In this document: positions 1 through 8,571 of the stretch, piece by piece
How positions within the stretch are numbered: the stretch's first letter is position 1
How the letters are laid out: the number at the start of each line of letters is the position of its first letter
NCBI GenBank assembly: GCA_020638695.1
Contig: JACKIB010000005.1
Span: 124,001-188,000, forward strand
Direction: 5' to 3'
Origin: Planctomycetota bacterium
GTDB taxonomy: Bacteria > Planctomycetota > UBA1135 > UBA2386
DNA length: 64,000 nucleotides
Notes under the pieces: model-generated
What the model saw: the letters and a program-made list of their open reading frames with translations, nothing else
What the model was told of the DNA's origin: nothing
Database searches by the model: none
Made by a program: the position numbers and the translations under genes

Positions 1-893
1 ACACCGTGCTGCGCCAGCGTGATCTCCCCGGGGCGTGGGTCGCGTCCGCCGCCGAGCAGGCTGGGGGAGCTGCTGGTGTGGTGCGGCGCGCGCATCGGTC
101 GCTGGCCGAACCGTCCGTCCGGTGCCCGCCCATCGACGGTGTGGATCTTGAGGATCTCCAACGCCTCCTGCTCGTCGGGGGGCGGCAAGAGTCCGACCAG
201 CCGTCGCGCGAGCGCGGACTTGCCGGACCCCGGGGGGCCGACCATCAGGAGGTTGTGGCGTCCGGCCGCGGCCACCTGCAGGGCGAGCTTGGGCGTGGCG
301 TGACCGCGGATGTCGCCGAGGTCGAGACCCATCGGGGCGGGATCCGGCGGCAGCGGCTGCTGCGGTTGAAGCTGCAACTCGCCCCGTCGCCACAGGATCG
401 CTTCGCGGAGGTTTGCCGCCGCGTAGACCGAGATCCCCGGTACCAGCGCGGCGTGCCGCGCGCAGTCCGGGGCGGTCAACAGCTCGGTCCAGCCGCGGTC
501 CCGCGCGGCGAGGGCGACCGAGATGATCCCCGGCGTCGGCAGGATCTCACCGGACAGCGACACTTCACCGGCGGCGGCAAGGCGCGCCGGCGGTGCGAAC
601 TCGCCGGCCGCACCGGCCAGGCCCAGCGCCATCGGCAGATCGAAGCCGTTGCCGGTCTTGCGGATCGTCGCCGGTGTCAGGTTGATGGTCGGAACGTCAC
701 GGGGCAGCGCGAGCCCCTGTGCCGCGAAGCCGCCCATGACGCGGAAATACGCCTCGCGCACGCCGGCATCGGCGAGTCCGAGAATGCGGGGAACCCCGGT
801 ACAGCTGTTGCCCAAGGTCACTTCGAGCGTCACCGGGACAGCATCTACACCGAGGATCACCGCGCAGCCGATGCGCACGGGACGGTGGGTCAT
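1..893 (-). CDS. comM: YifB/ComM-like Mg-chelatase-family AAA+ ATPase, C-terminus cut by window edge
   Basis: The reverse strand is open from an ATG at 893 to the window edge (about 297 codons). The N-terminal domain contains the family stretch ending NLTPATIRKTG (about 71-81) and a GEVSLSGEILPTPG stretch (109-122). Next comes the ATPase domain with Walker A GPPGSGKSA (219-227) and the APHHTSSSPSLLGG segment (269-282) typical of Mg-chelatase-like ComM/YifB proteins. In naturally transformable bacteria ComM is a hexameric branch-migration helicase acting during integration of incoming DNA. Here that role is inferred from family only. Walker B, the arginine finger and the C-terminal domain lie outside the window. 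Forward ORFs in this interval are antisense shadows. Confidence 0.93.
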   Translation of the reverse strand, partial: MTHRPVRIGCAVILGVDAVPVTLEVTLGNSCTGVPRILGLADAGVREAYFRVMGGFAAQGLALPRDVPTINLTPATIRKTGNGFDLPMALGLAGAAGEFAPPARLAAAGEVSLSGEILPTPGIISVALAARDRGWTELLTAPDCARHAALVPGISVYAAANLREAILWRRGELQLQPQQPLPPDPAPMGLDLGDIRGHATPKLALQVAAAGRHNLLMVGPPGSGKSALARRLVGLLPPPDEQEALEILKIHTVDGRAPDGRFGQRPMRAPHHTSSSPSLLGGGRDPRPGEITLAQHG

Positions 894-983
894 GGCACTC
901 ACCCCCCTGTGCCCACGGCGGCGCTCCGGTGACGCAGGAATGCCGGGGCTTTTCAGTTCGGCCGGTGGTGCCTAGCCTGGCTG

Positions 984-1238
984 GTGATGAAGGTCGCCGA
1001 ACTCGACACGATCCTGCTGGCCGAGGACATCGACAAGCGCGTCCAGCTGCACTGCCTGTCGTGTCGACGGCGGCTCGGTGGCGTCACCCTGGCCGATCGG
1101 TTCCGGCCGGACGGGAGCTCCGAGCCGGGACTCTCCATCGCCCAACTCACCCAGGATCTGCGCGACTTCCAGCAGAGCCGGAGCGCCGTCAGCTTGACCT
1201 GTGGCTGTGGCGTGCGCTCGACGTTCCACCTGATCTGA
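984..1238 (+). CDS. small hypothetical protein with two cysteine pairs (zinc-ribbon-like)
   Basis: This 84-codon ORF begins with GTG at 984 followed directly by ATG at 987; either could be the start. An HCLSCRRR motif occurs near residue 23 and a second LTCGCG pair near the C-terminus. The spacing would suit a four-cysteine zinc ribbon with a helical middle. I do not recognise a family. It diverges from comM across about 90 bp. A small structural or regulatory zinc protein is possible, but coding status rests only on the intact frame and the paired cysteines. Confidence 0.5.
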   Translation: MMKVAELDTILLAEDIDKRVQLHCLSCRRRLGGVTLADRFRPDGSSEPGLSIAQLTQDLRDFQQSRSAVSLTCGCGVRSTFHLI

Positions 1239-1313
1239 TCCCCGCCGCGGGGCGAGGATCGACGGCTCCGCCGCTCGCCGGAGCCCGCGCACGGTGATCC
1301 GCGGGGTCGGACA

Positions 1314-1670
1314 TCACCGTGCGCAGATCGCCTTGAGGATTGCGCCGACACCCGCACGTGATGCGGGGTGCAGTCCGCGCACGCGATGCACCGAGCCGGC
1401 CACGGACCGGCCGAGCTGTTCGCCGAAGGCGACCACCCGCAGGCTCGGGTCGATCGCGCGCAGCGACCGCACGACTTCGCGCGCCAGCCGCGCCGGTACG
1501 TCGCCGGGGATCACCAGGCCGTCGTGACCGCCGCACTCCAGGAACATCCCCCGTGCCTCCGCGAGCACACGTGCCGAGTCGACCCGGTGGCCTTGTGCAC
1601 GCAGCATGGTGGCGAGGGCGGCGACGCCCGAAGCACCCACGAGGATCAGGAATTCGGCAGGTTCCGCCAT
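1314..1670 (-). CDS. hypothetical protein, degenerate response-regulator receiver-like fold
   Basis: The ATG at 1670 (starting MAEPAEF) gives 118 residues; an upstream in-frame start at 1709 is less likely. The chain opens with a hydrophobic strand (FLILVGASG), then alternating helix/strand segments ending in a strand (LRVVAFGEQ), the order seen in CheY-like receivers. The conserved acidic pocket and phospho-acceptor Asp are not evident, so it may be a pseudo-receiver or an unrelated Rossmann-like protein. It is divergent from the secreted-protein gene at 1757, with about 85 bp between them that could hold both promoters. Confidence 0.45.
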   Translation of the reverse strand: MAEPAEFLILVGASGVAALATMLRAQGHRVDSARVLAEARGMFLECGGHDGLVIPGDVPARLAREVVRSLRAIDPSLRVVAFGEQLGRSVAGSVHRVRGLHPASRAGVGAILKAICAR

Positions 1671-1756
1671 GCTGTGGTGTTCATCGGCACGGCGGGCATC
1701 GAGTGTCAAGACATTCGCTAGTGGCTGCCGATGAGGGCGCCGAGGAAGGGGAGAAC

Positions 1757-2824
1757 ATGAACATCCACACGTCGCTTTGTCTGAGTCTTGTACTGAGCCA
1801 GGTAGCGGTGTCGCAGGGCTCGACAGGTCCTGGGGCAGAGCTGGTCCTGCCGCACACCCATGCCACCACCGAGGGTACGGGGTGGACCAACGTCCCGTTC
1901 GGCCGCGGCTTGGCCCTACGTTGCCAGATGGCCTACATGCCCGAGACCATGACGGCGGCGGCGGTGATCAAGGAGCTGGCGTTCCGGCCCGACGGAGGGT
2001 TCGACGGCAACGGCAAGCGCATCAGCATGCACCTGTTCCTCGGCACGCTGCCGTCGTTGGTGACCGAGCTCCATCCGGAGTTCGCGCGCAACCGCGGCGC
2101 GGACTACACGGACGTGTTCGGCTGCCGGTTCATCGACTTGCCCGGCAAGGCTTCACTGCCGAGCCAGGTGAGCTTCCCGGTGCGCCTGCCGCTGACGCGC
2201 AGCTTCCAGTACGACCCCAAGGTCGGCCCGCTGCTGTGCGAGATCGGCATCGCCGACCAGCCCACGGGTGCCTACCAGTTGGACGCGACCGGGGTCTGCT
2301 CGTCGCCAGTCGAGTACTACGGCCCGCCCGGGTGCGGCCCGCAGAACGGGCCGGTGCTTGAACTGCAGTCGATGACCCAGCAGATCGTGTGGGGCAACCC
2401 GGTCGTCTTGCGGGTGGCGAATGCCAAGCCGAGCGCGCTGACCTACGTGTTCCTCGGGCTGCAGGGCAGCGGCACCTGGCGCGGCATTCCGCTGCCGTTC
2501 GACGCGTCGGTGATCGGTGCGCCGGGCTGCTTCCTGTCGACCAGTGTGATCGAGGCGCCGCGGCGGTTCGCCAACGGGATGGGGCTCGCCGACTACGGCT
2601 GGAACCTGCCGCGCTCGACGCTGCTGCGCGGCGCCGAGATCCACGCTCAGGCGATCGCCGACGACCCGACCGCCAACCCGCTCGGCGCGGTGAGCAGCCG
2701 CGCGTGCCGACTGCGCGTGTGCGGAATGGAGCCGGTGGGGCGCGTGTTCGCCAACGGCCTCGACAGCACGGTGGGGGCGGTGGAGCACGGCGTCGCGCCG
2801 GTACTGCAGCTGGTCACCGAGTGA
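1757..2824 (+). CDS. secreted planctomycetal protein of unknown function
   Basis: The ATG at 1757 is preceded by a purine-rich ribosome-binding stretch (AGGAAGGGGAG at 1742-1752) and opens a typical Sec signal peptide (MNIHTSLCLSLVLSQVAVSQ). The mature protein (355 residues in all) is beta-rich with scattered cysteines. Its last 130 residues look like the C-terminal beta domain shared with several exported proteins here (hallmarks LGLQGSG, a central GAPGC, and aliphatic repeats). No catalytic motif is recognised. The open frame upstream of 1757 is antisense to the receiver-like gene and was excluded. A hairpin follows the stop. Confidence 0.75.
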   Translation: MNIHTSLCLSLVLSQVAVSQGSTGPGAELVLPHTHATTEGTGWTNVPFGRGLALRCQMAYMPETMTAAAVIKELAFRPDGGFDGNGKRISMHLFLGTLPSLVTELHPEFARNRGADYTDVFGCRFIDLPGKASLPSQVSFPVRLPLTRSFQYDPKVGPLLCEIGIADQPTGAYQLDATGVCSSPVEYYGPPGCGPQNGPVLELQSMTQQIVWGNPVVLRVANAKPSALTYVFLGLQGSGTWRGIPLPFDASVIGAPGCFLSTSVIEAPRRFANGMGLADYGWNLPRSTLLRGAEIHAQAIADDPTANPLGAVSSRACRLRVCGMEPVGRVFANGLDSTVGAVEHGVAPVLQLVTE

Positions 2825-2828
2825 ACGC

Positions 2829-2853
2829 GTCGCGCCGTCAGCCGCGGCGCGAC
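2829..2853. terminator. hairpin between convergent genes
   Basis: A 9-bp stem, GTCGCGCCG at 2829-2837 pairing with CGGCGCGAC at 2845-2853, closes a 7-nt loop. It lies just after the secreted-protein stop and overlaps the 3' end of gnd on the other strand. No clear U-tract is present, so terminator function is inferred from position. Confidence 0.4.
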
Positions 2854-4259
2854 CATTCGCGGTGGAAGAACTCGCCCGCTGGCCGGTCGACCCGTTCGAA
2901 CGTGTGCGCGCCGAAGTAGTCGCGCTGCGCCTGCGTCAGGCTCTGCGGTAGCCGACTGCGCCGGTAGCTGTCGAAATACGACAGGCTGGCCGCCATCGCC
3001 AACACCGGAACCCCACGCGCGCACGCCGCGGCGACCACGCGCCGCCACTGCGCTTGGTGCTCCGCCAGGAACCCGCCCAGTTCGCCGTCGCGCAGCAGGT
3101 TGTCGAGACCCGGCTCGCGGGTGAACGCCGCGGCGATGCGGTCGAGGAACCGCGCGCGGATGATGCAGCCGCCGCGCCAGATGCGGGCGATCGCCGCGAG
3201 GTCGAGGTCCCATCCGCTCGCCCGGCCGACCTGCTGCAGCAGGTCCATGCCCTGGGCGTAACTGCAGATCTTGCTGGCGTACAGCGCCGCTTCCACGTCG
3301 GCGGTGTTGCACTCGACCGCGCGGCGCTCCGGCCCGCGCAGCGCCGCACTGGCCGCCTGCCGCTCGGCGCGCCGGCTCGACAGCCCGCGCGCGTCGACCG
3401 CGGCGTGGATGGTCGGCAGCGGCACGCCGTGCGCCAGCGCCAACTCCGCGGTCCAGCGTCCGGTGCCCTTCTGCCCGGCGGCGTCGACGATCACGTCGAC
3501 CATCGACTGCCCGGTCTCCTCGTCGGTCTGGCCGAGGATGTCTGCGGTGATCTCGATCAGGAAGGACTCCAACGGCCCGCGGTTCCACCCCGCGAACACT
3601 TCGGCTTGCTGACGCGGTTCGAGGTCGAGTCCTTCGCGCAGCAGGTCGAAGGTCTCGGCGATCAGCTGCATGTCGCCGTACTCGATCCCGTTGTGCACCA
3701 TCTTCACGAAGTGTCCGGCGCCGCCCGGTCCGATGTAGGTGACGCACGGCTCGCCCTCGGCCTCCGCGGCGATGCGCGTCAAGATCGGCGCGAGCTCGTC
3801 GTACGCGTCGCGCGGCCCGCCGGGCATCAGGCTGGGGCCGTGCAGTGCGCCCTCCTCACCGCCGGACACGCCCATGCCGACGAACCGCAGCCCCCGGGCG
3901 GTCAACTGCTTGCTGCGCCGCTCCGAGTCGTCGGGGTGGGCGTTGCCGCCGTCGACCACGATGTCGCCGGGGGACAAGAGCGGCAGCAGCTGCGCGAGCG
4001 TCGCCTCGGTGGCTTCCCCAGCCTTCACCATCAGGATCACCTTCCGCGGCCGCTGCAAGCTCTGCACCATCGCCGCGAGCTCGGCGTGCCCCTGCAGCGG
4101 CTCACCGTCGAGCATTCCGAGCAACTCCTCGGTGCGGGAGAACGAGCGGTTGAAGACCGCCACGCGGAAGCCGCGCCGGGCGATGTTGAGCGCCAGGTTC
4201 TGGCCCATGACCGCGAGGCCGATCAAGCCGATCTGGGCGGGGGCAGTGGGTGTGGTCAC
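2838..4259 (-). CDS. gnd: 6-phosphogluconate dehydrogenase, decarboxylating
   Basis: This enzyme oxidises 6-phosphogluconate to ribulose 5-phosphate and CO2, normally with NADP+, in the oxidative pentose phosphate pathway (cytosolic). At 473 residues it has normal full length for the long form. It begins with the Rossmann motif GLAVMGQNLALNIA (about 14-27). The VDGGNAHPDDSERR stretch, the VGMGVSGGEEGA signature, the catalytic helix containing KMVHNGIEYGD, and GQKGTGRWT further on are all intact. The final segment ends in FHREW, as in canonical Gnd. It starts with ATG at 4259. The neighbour upstream is a sigma-factor pseudogene, so no metabolic operon is visible. Confidence 0.97.
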   Translation of the reverse strand: MTTPTAPAQIGLIGLAVMGQNLALNIARRGFRVAVFNRSFSRTEELLGMLDGEPLQGHAELAAMVQSLQRPRKVILMVKAGEATEATLAQLLPLLSPGDIVVDGGNAHPDDSERRSKQLTARGLRFVGMGVSGGEEGALHGPSLMPGGPRDAYDELAPILTRIAAEAEGEPCVTYIGPGGAGHFVKMVHNGIEYGDMQLIAETFDLLREGLDLEPRQQAEVFAGWNRGPLESFLIEITADILGQTDEETGQSMVDVIVDAAGQKGTGRWTAELALAHGVPLPTIHAAVDARGLSSRRAERQAASAALRGPERRAVECNTADVEAALYASKICSYAQGMDLLQQVGRASGWDLDLAAIARIWRGGCIIRARFLDRIAAAFTREPGLDNLLRDGELGGFLAEHQAQWRRVVAAACARGVPVLAMAASLSYFDSYRRSRLPQSLTQAQRDYFGAHTFERVDRPAGEFFHREWSRRG

Positions 4260-4379
4260 GTCGGTTCCTCAGCGGGTGGGGATGGGGGGGGAATCATGCC
4301 GCACGGGTGGGGCGGATTCCGCTGTCGTATAGCAGTGCGGAATGGTGAGCGGACGCGGAGCGGGCACTCGCGTCGCGCC

Positions 4380-5165
4380 TCACGCCCCCGTTCCCGACTC
4401 ACGATCGCGTTGTTCCAGGGCCAGCTGCCGCGATTGCTTGGCCTTGGCCAGTGCCCAGTACTTGTTCGCTGTGGCGCGCGCGATCCCCAGCGCTGCGGCC
4501 ATCTCGGTCAGCTGCATGCCGGCGAAGACCCGCAGCTCGGCGACCCGTGCTAGCTAGTGGGGTGTGTCAGAAGTTCGTTGCATAAGTCGTCGAGTCATGC
4601 GGTTCGCTCGCAAGGAGCTGCGACGACACGGCTTGTTGGTGGACAAGCTGAGGAGCTGCGACGCCGCGAGCGGGCCGTAGGGCCGGCGACTTATGTGACC
4701 AACTTCGGACACACCCCACTAGGGCGAAGTCGCTTGGAGCTGCGCCAGCGCAGCCTCGACGTCGAGCAAAGCCGCGAGTTTGGCCGCTTGACCGGCGACG
4801 TTGAGCAGAGTCTGCCGCTTCCGGTCGCCGCCCCGCTTGTCGGCGCGGCGGCGCCGCGCGTGGTCGATCAGTCCCTGCCGCATGGCACCCGAGCACCGAG
4901 GTAGAGGAAGTGCCGCCGGGCGGGGTGCGCGTCGCTCGTGTCCAGTGTCGAGACGTCCACCAGCTGCAGTCAGGCTTCGTGGACCAGCGCGGTCGGTTGC
5001 GGTCGTGGAGCCGCGACGCGCGGCGCTTCGCCACCGCGGCTGGCGGGAGGTGCTCGTGTGCCGTGATCCGCACCTGCGGATACGCCTCCGGCGGGCGCGG
5101 TCGGCTTCCTTCCGTCGACAGGCCACCCGCGGCGTTTCCGCTCGCCGCCTGGTGAGGAATGCGGG
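4380..5165 (-). pseudogene. ECF-type sigma factor pseudogene, interrupted by the 169-bp element
   Basis: Reverse-strand fragments in several frames together resemble a planctomycetal ECF sigma factor. The pieces are an ITAHEHL segment, then PTALVHEA, then LVDVSTLDTSDAHPARRHFLYL, then AMRQGLIDHARRRRADKRGG. After the inserted element come region-4 sequences ARVAELRVFAGMQLTEMAAALGI and TANKYWALAKA, ending at a TGA at 4380-4382. Lesions include at least one frameshift upstream, a TGA at 4970-4972 where an aromatic residue is expected after HEA, an apparent +2 shift near 4881-4895, and the insertion at 4554-4722. It probably once regulated the neighbouring membrane-TPR gene or its own operon, but is now dead. 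Confidence 0.8.
4554..4722 (+). mobile_element. 169-bp CTAG-flanked palindromic element, copy 1 (MITE-like)
   Basis: The element is bounded by CTAG on both sides. Its ends are inverted repeats of about 36 bp: CTAGTGGGGTGTGTC, then (C/A)GAAGTT, then a variable 5-nt block, then CATAAGTCG. Inside are a GCTTGT/ACAAGC hairpin and two direct GGAGCTGCGACG repeats. It differs from copies 2 and 3 at one base that I can see (A instead of C at the left terminus, near 4569). There is no transposase gene, so it is non-autonomous. It sits inside the ECF sigma pseudogene next to an extra CTAG at 4550-4553. Confidence 0.88.
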
Positions 5166-6839
5166 TCACCGGTGCTCCAGCGACCGGAGCAGCTGGGCGA
5201 CCTTGGGATCCCCGGGACGTAGGTCGGCACCGCGGCGGGCATGGCGGATGGCGAGGTCGCGTCGACCGGTGTCGCGGTATGCGAGCGCGAGGTTGAGGTG
5301 GGCAATCGCCAAGTCGGGCTGGACCGCGAGGGCGCTCTCGAAGTGCGCCACGGCACGCTCGAGTTCGCGCTTGCGCAACAGCTCAAGGCCGGCGTTGTTG
5401 AGGTCGATGCCAACCACTTCGGGCGCGACCGCATGAGCCTTGGCAAGCAGCTTCTGCGCGCGCTCGCGCCGCCCCTCGGCAAGCAGCTCCTTGCCGACCT
5501 CGAGTCGTGCGAGTGCCAGGTTGCGCGCCACGGCAGGGGCGTTCGGCAGCAGCACGAGCGACCGTTCCAGGGCCGGCAGCGATTCACGGTGGCGGCCCAT
5601 GAAGTTGAGCGCCTCGCCGAGCTTGAACTGTGCCTCGGCCGAGTCCGGGGTCGAGGTGGCCAGCGCCGCCGCCTTGTCCAGCGGGTCGACGGGCTGCGCC
5701 ATGAGCCACAGGAATCCACAGGGCACCAGGAAACACAGCCACTTGAGCACATGCGCGGGTACGGCGCGGTTCTCGTGTCCGCTGCTGCTGTCGAGCCCCA
5801 GGGCTTGTCGCGTCGACTTCTCGCGGACCTTCCAGATGAACCCGTCGAAGTAGTAGTGCAGCAGAGCCGAGGTCAGAATCACCGTCGAGATCAGCGCTGC
5901 GGCGGTGTCCGAACCCGCCGCCGACCTGGCGATCGGGACGAACCCGCCGTACGCGAGGACCAACGCGATGTAGACCCCGATCATCCCCCAGCTGTTGCGG
6001 AACAGCGACCGCGCGAACCCGCCGACCTCGGGGTCGGTGTCGACCCTGCGGCGGTTGTACAGCCAGACGATGGCCAGGTACTGCACGTCGTGGAAGACCT
6101 CGAACATGATGAGCCCGAGCAGTACGTCCTGCATCGCGAAGTGTGCACACCACCACATGCCGACGCTGGTCAGCATCAACAGGTGCTTGACGTTGTTCGG
6201 CGGCGCGCCGGCGCGGGCGCGTGCCGCGGTGTGCCACAAGTAGGCCCCAGTGGCGATGGCGATCCACACCGCAGTGCCGATTCGCAGCGCGTGGATCACC
6301 CCGATCGTCATTGGCGGGACGCCGAAGTCGATCAGAATCTCCTGCACGTAGTACAGGCGAGTGTCCGACAGCAGCAGCGCGCCGCCAAACCAGGTGCAGC
6401 ACATTGCGAAATCGAGCTGCGCAGTGCGTCGATCGATCGAGCCGACCCGAGCGTCGTAGATGCGGAGGAACCCGTAGACCTGCATCCACGCGTGCCACAC
6501 CGCCCACAGCAGGGCCAGCAGGACGATCGCGTTGGAGCGCTGGAGCGCGAATGCCAGGGTGACGCCGAAGAACACCAGCGGAGCGAGCACGAACCGCCAC
6601 CGGAAGCGCCGGAACAGCGCCCGGTCACCGTACGCCCGGAGCATCCCGGGGAGGTTGTGTCCCATGGCGCCGAACGCCAACACGAAGGTCCGGATCTGCT
6701 CGCTCTCGAACCGGAGCAAGGCGAGCAGCACCGCCGGAACGACCAGCACCGGAGTCGCGATGAACAGGGTCAGATCTTGGATCGGGCCGAGGATCCAAGC
6801 CGCGCGGCGCGACGGAGCGGGAACGGGGACCGAGGACAT
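5166..6839 (-). CDS. multi-spanning membrane protein with C-terminal TPR repeats
   Basis: This 557-residue protein starts with ATG at 6839. About the first 370 residues hold many hydrophobic helices (for example LTLFIATPVLVVPAVLLALL and IVLLALLWAVWHAW) with conserved-looking HNLPGMLRAYGD and FEVFHDVQYLAIVW stretches that place His and Asp in or near the membrane. From about residue 395 the chain changes to soluble TPR units (EAQFKLGEALNFMGR, LNNAGLELLRKRELERAVAHF, AIAHLNLALAYRDTGRR). The architecture suggests a membrane enzyme or scaffold with a protein-binding tail; I do not recognise the membrane family. The decayed ECF sigma gene follows directly downstream on the same strand. Confidence 0.8.
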   Translation of the reverse strand: MSSVPVPAPSRRAAWILGPIQDLTLFIATPVLVVPAVLLALLRFESEQIRTFVLAFGAMGHNLPGMLRAYGDRALFRRFRWRFVLAPLVFFGVTLAFALQRSNAIVLLALLWAVWHAWMQVYGFLRIYDARVGSIDRRTAQLDFAMCCTWFGGALLLSDTRLYYVQEILIDFGVPPMTIGVIHALRIGTAVWIAIATGAYLWHTAARARAGAPPNNVKHLLMLTSVGMWWCAHFAMQDVLLGLIMFEVFHDVQYLAIVWLYNRRRVDTDPEVGGFARSLFRNSWGMIGVYIALVLAYGGFVPIARSAAGSDTAAALISTVILTSALLHYYFDGFIWKVREKSTRQALGLDSSSGHENRAVPAHVLKWLCFLVPCGFLWLMAQPVDPLDKAAALATSTPDSAEAQFKLGEALNFMGRHRESLPALERSLVLLPNAPAVARNLALARLEVGKELLAEGRRERAQKLLAKAHAVAPEVVGIDLNNAGLELLRKRELERAVAHFESALAVQPDLAIAHLNLALAYRDTGRRDLAIRHARRGADLRPGDPKVAQLLRSLEHR

Positions 6840-6866
6840 CGCGGCGTCAAGTTAGCACTGAGCGAG

Positions 6867-6898
6867 ACCGGGTGCGCACCCGGAGGCGCGCACCCGGT
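6867..6898 (-). terminator. strong hairpin downstream of the LamG-like gene
   Basis: An 11-bp perfect stem, ACCGGGTGCGC at 6867-6877 with GCGCACCCGGT at 6888-6898, closes a 10-nt loop. It lies between the stop of the gene at 6919 and the start of the membrane-TPR gene. It has no U-tract. It is a probable transcription terminator for the upstream minus-strand gene. Confidence 0.5.
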
Positions 6899-6918
6899 GC
6901 TCCCGTCAGGGGAGTCGC

Positions 6919-8571
6919 TCAGTTCAGCTCGATCTTGGTCGAGTTCATGTTGGAGATGTCGACGACCGTCGATGCTGGGCTGCGGCCGAGCACCTGGGAG
7001 TCGATGCTCAGTCCGACCAGAGTCTGCTGGTTGGGAATCGCCAGCGGCAGCAGCAACTCACCCTGCGCGTTCAGCACCGCGAGGGTCTGGTAGTCGAAGC
7101 CGGTGTACCACAGGCAACGGGATTGGCCGAACCACCGGCCGATGTCGAACGGCGGAATCGGCTTGAAGCCGAGGACCAGCAGCGCCAGAGAGTTCGGGTC
7201 GCCCTCGATGGTCAGGCCGTAGTTCGCATTGCCCAACCGGGGCGGGCCGTTGACACAGCCGTGCCACAGACCCCACGGTCGGCCGAGCGAGCCCCAGGCC
7301 GCCCAGGTGGCGGCGCACCACTGCCGTATCTCCAACGGAGTCGCGGCGTAGTTGCACAGCTTGAACTCGTCGATGTCGAACGCGCTCGCCGTCGAGTCGC
7401 TGAGGTGTCGACCGATCGTGAAGTTCGAGGTGCTGGTCGCGACAGCGAACGACGTCAGCGTGATCGGTGAGCCGGACGCCACGCCGTCGAGGTACCACTG
7501 CGCCTGCACACCTGCCGTCGCGGAGTTCGACACCACCACAGCGACGCAGACGCCCTGCGCGCGCTGGGCCAGCGTGGTGAAGTTCGAAGTCGCCGGCAGG
7601 ATGATGTCGCCCGGCGTCGAGCGGACGTAGAGACCCGCACCGGCGACGCCCCCGGTGAAGCACCGGAAACCGCCCGAGAAGCCACCCCACAGGTAGTTGG
7701 CAAGTGTGCCGGCCGGCTGGCGCTCCTTGCACCACCACGCGACGGTCATTTCGCCGGTGATCCCACCCTTCCAGCCGGTGTCGCAATAGTTGAAGCTAGT
7801 GGCATTGCTGGGGGTGCTGCCCTGCATCGCCAGGCCGAACCCGGGGCGCGTGCCGACCCAGCTGCTCGCCGGGGTGGTACCCTTGATCATCGTTCCGGTT
7901 GCCGGCGCGCCGCCCGACGTGCCCTCGTAGTTGATCTCCTCGGTGCCGAAGCCGCGGTCGAACTTGTAGTACATGATGCAGCCCGGACTCGCGCCGCTGG
8001 CGGTGACCAGCGTCGGGTGAGAGCCCTTGGGGGCGCCGTTCGGGTTGGCTTCGTCGCCGAAGATCTGCGCGCTCGACAGGGCCTGCAGGACCGCACCCTG
8101 AGGGGCGTTCGGGTTGGTCGTGATCTCGAAGCAGAACGTCACGCACACGTTCTTGGGAATCGGTAGGGTCGAGGACGCGCCGACCGAGGCGAGGAACCCA
8201 CTGGCGGTGACCGTCGTACCCATGATCGCCTGGATCGCGCTCGTCGAGGTCGCGTTGGGTTGGAACGGGAACACCGGGGTGTTGTTGGCGAACTGCAGCG
8301 GTTCGCCAGTGGCGTTGTCGAGGATCGACGCGGCGACGACGCCGGTGATGGCGTTCTGGCTGACCGGCAGGCCGAGCCCGCAGGCGCAGAACGTCGCCTG
8401 GTTGCCGCCCACACTCAGGTAGCCACCGATGTAGATGCGGTAGACGTTGGGCGTGATGCAGACGACTGTGATCGGTGGCCGCGGCGGCGAGGTTCGCGGT
8501 CGCTTTGTGCACGCGAGGATGCTGGGCCCGGCGAGCAGAATGCTCAGGGCGAGGACTGGGAAACGCGTCAT
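6919..8571 (-). CDS. exported protein with LamG/concanavalin-like domain and shared C-terminal domain
   Basis: The 550-residue product begins with a signal peptide (MTRFPVLALSILLAGPSILAC). The ILAC at the cleavage region could be a weak lipobox. An N-terminal beta-rich part with several cysteines precedes a jelly-roll segment around residues 200-420. That segment has typical LamG features: MYYKFDRG near its start, then MTVAWWCKERQ, WYLDGVASGSP, FTIGRHLSDS and DIDEFKLCNYA. The last 120 residues match the C-terminal domain found in other exported proteins of this window. Likely role: surface or periplasmic carbohydrate or protein binding. It ends at 6919 before a hairpin. Confidence 0.75.
   Translation of the reverse strand: MTRFPVLALSILLAGPSILACTKRPRTSPPRPPITVVCITPNVYRIYIGGYLSVGGNQATFCACGLGLPVSQNAITGVVAASILDNATGEPLQFANNTPVFPFQPNATSTSAIQAIMGTTVTASGFLASVGASSTLPIPKNVCVTFCFEITTNPNAPQGAVLQALSSAQIFGDEANPNGAPKGSHPTLVTASGASPGCIMYYKFDRGFGTEEINYEGTSGGAPATGTMIKGTTPASSWVGTRPGFGLAMQGSTPSNATSFNYCDTGWKGGITGEMTVAWWCKERQPAGTLANYLWGGFSGGFRCFTGGVAGAGLYVRSTPGDIILPATSNFTTLAQRAQGVCVAVVVSNSATAGVQAQWYLDGVASGSPITLTSFAVATSTSNFTIGRHLSDSTASAFDIDEFKLCNYAATPLEIRQWCAATWAAWGSLGRPWGLWHGCVNGPPRLGNANYGLTIEGDPNSLALLVLGFKPIPPFDIGRWFGQSRCLWYTGFDYQTLAVLNAQGELLLPLAIPNQQTLVGLSIDSQVLGRSPASTVVDISNMNSTKIELN

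Noticed and set aside
6..932. 308-codon forward ORF
   Set aside because: Antisense to comM, which has clear motifs; composition is arginine-rich and shadow-like.
3054..4553. 499-codon forward ORF opposite gnd
   Set aside because: High-GC antisense shadow of a clear 6-phosphogluconate dehydrogenase.
5241..7166. 641-codon forward ORF
   Set aside because: Antisense to the membrane-TPR gene and the end of the LamG-like gene; no domain.
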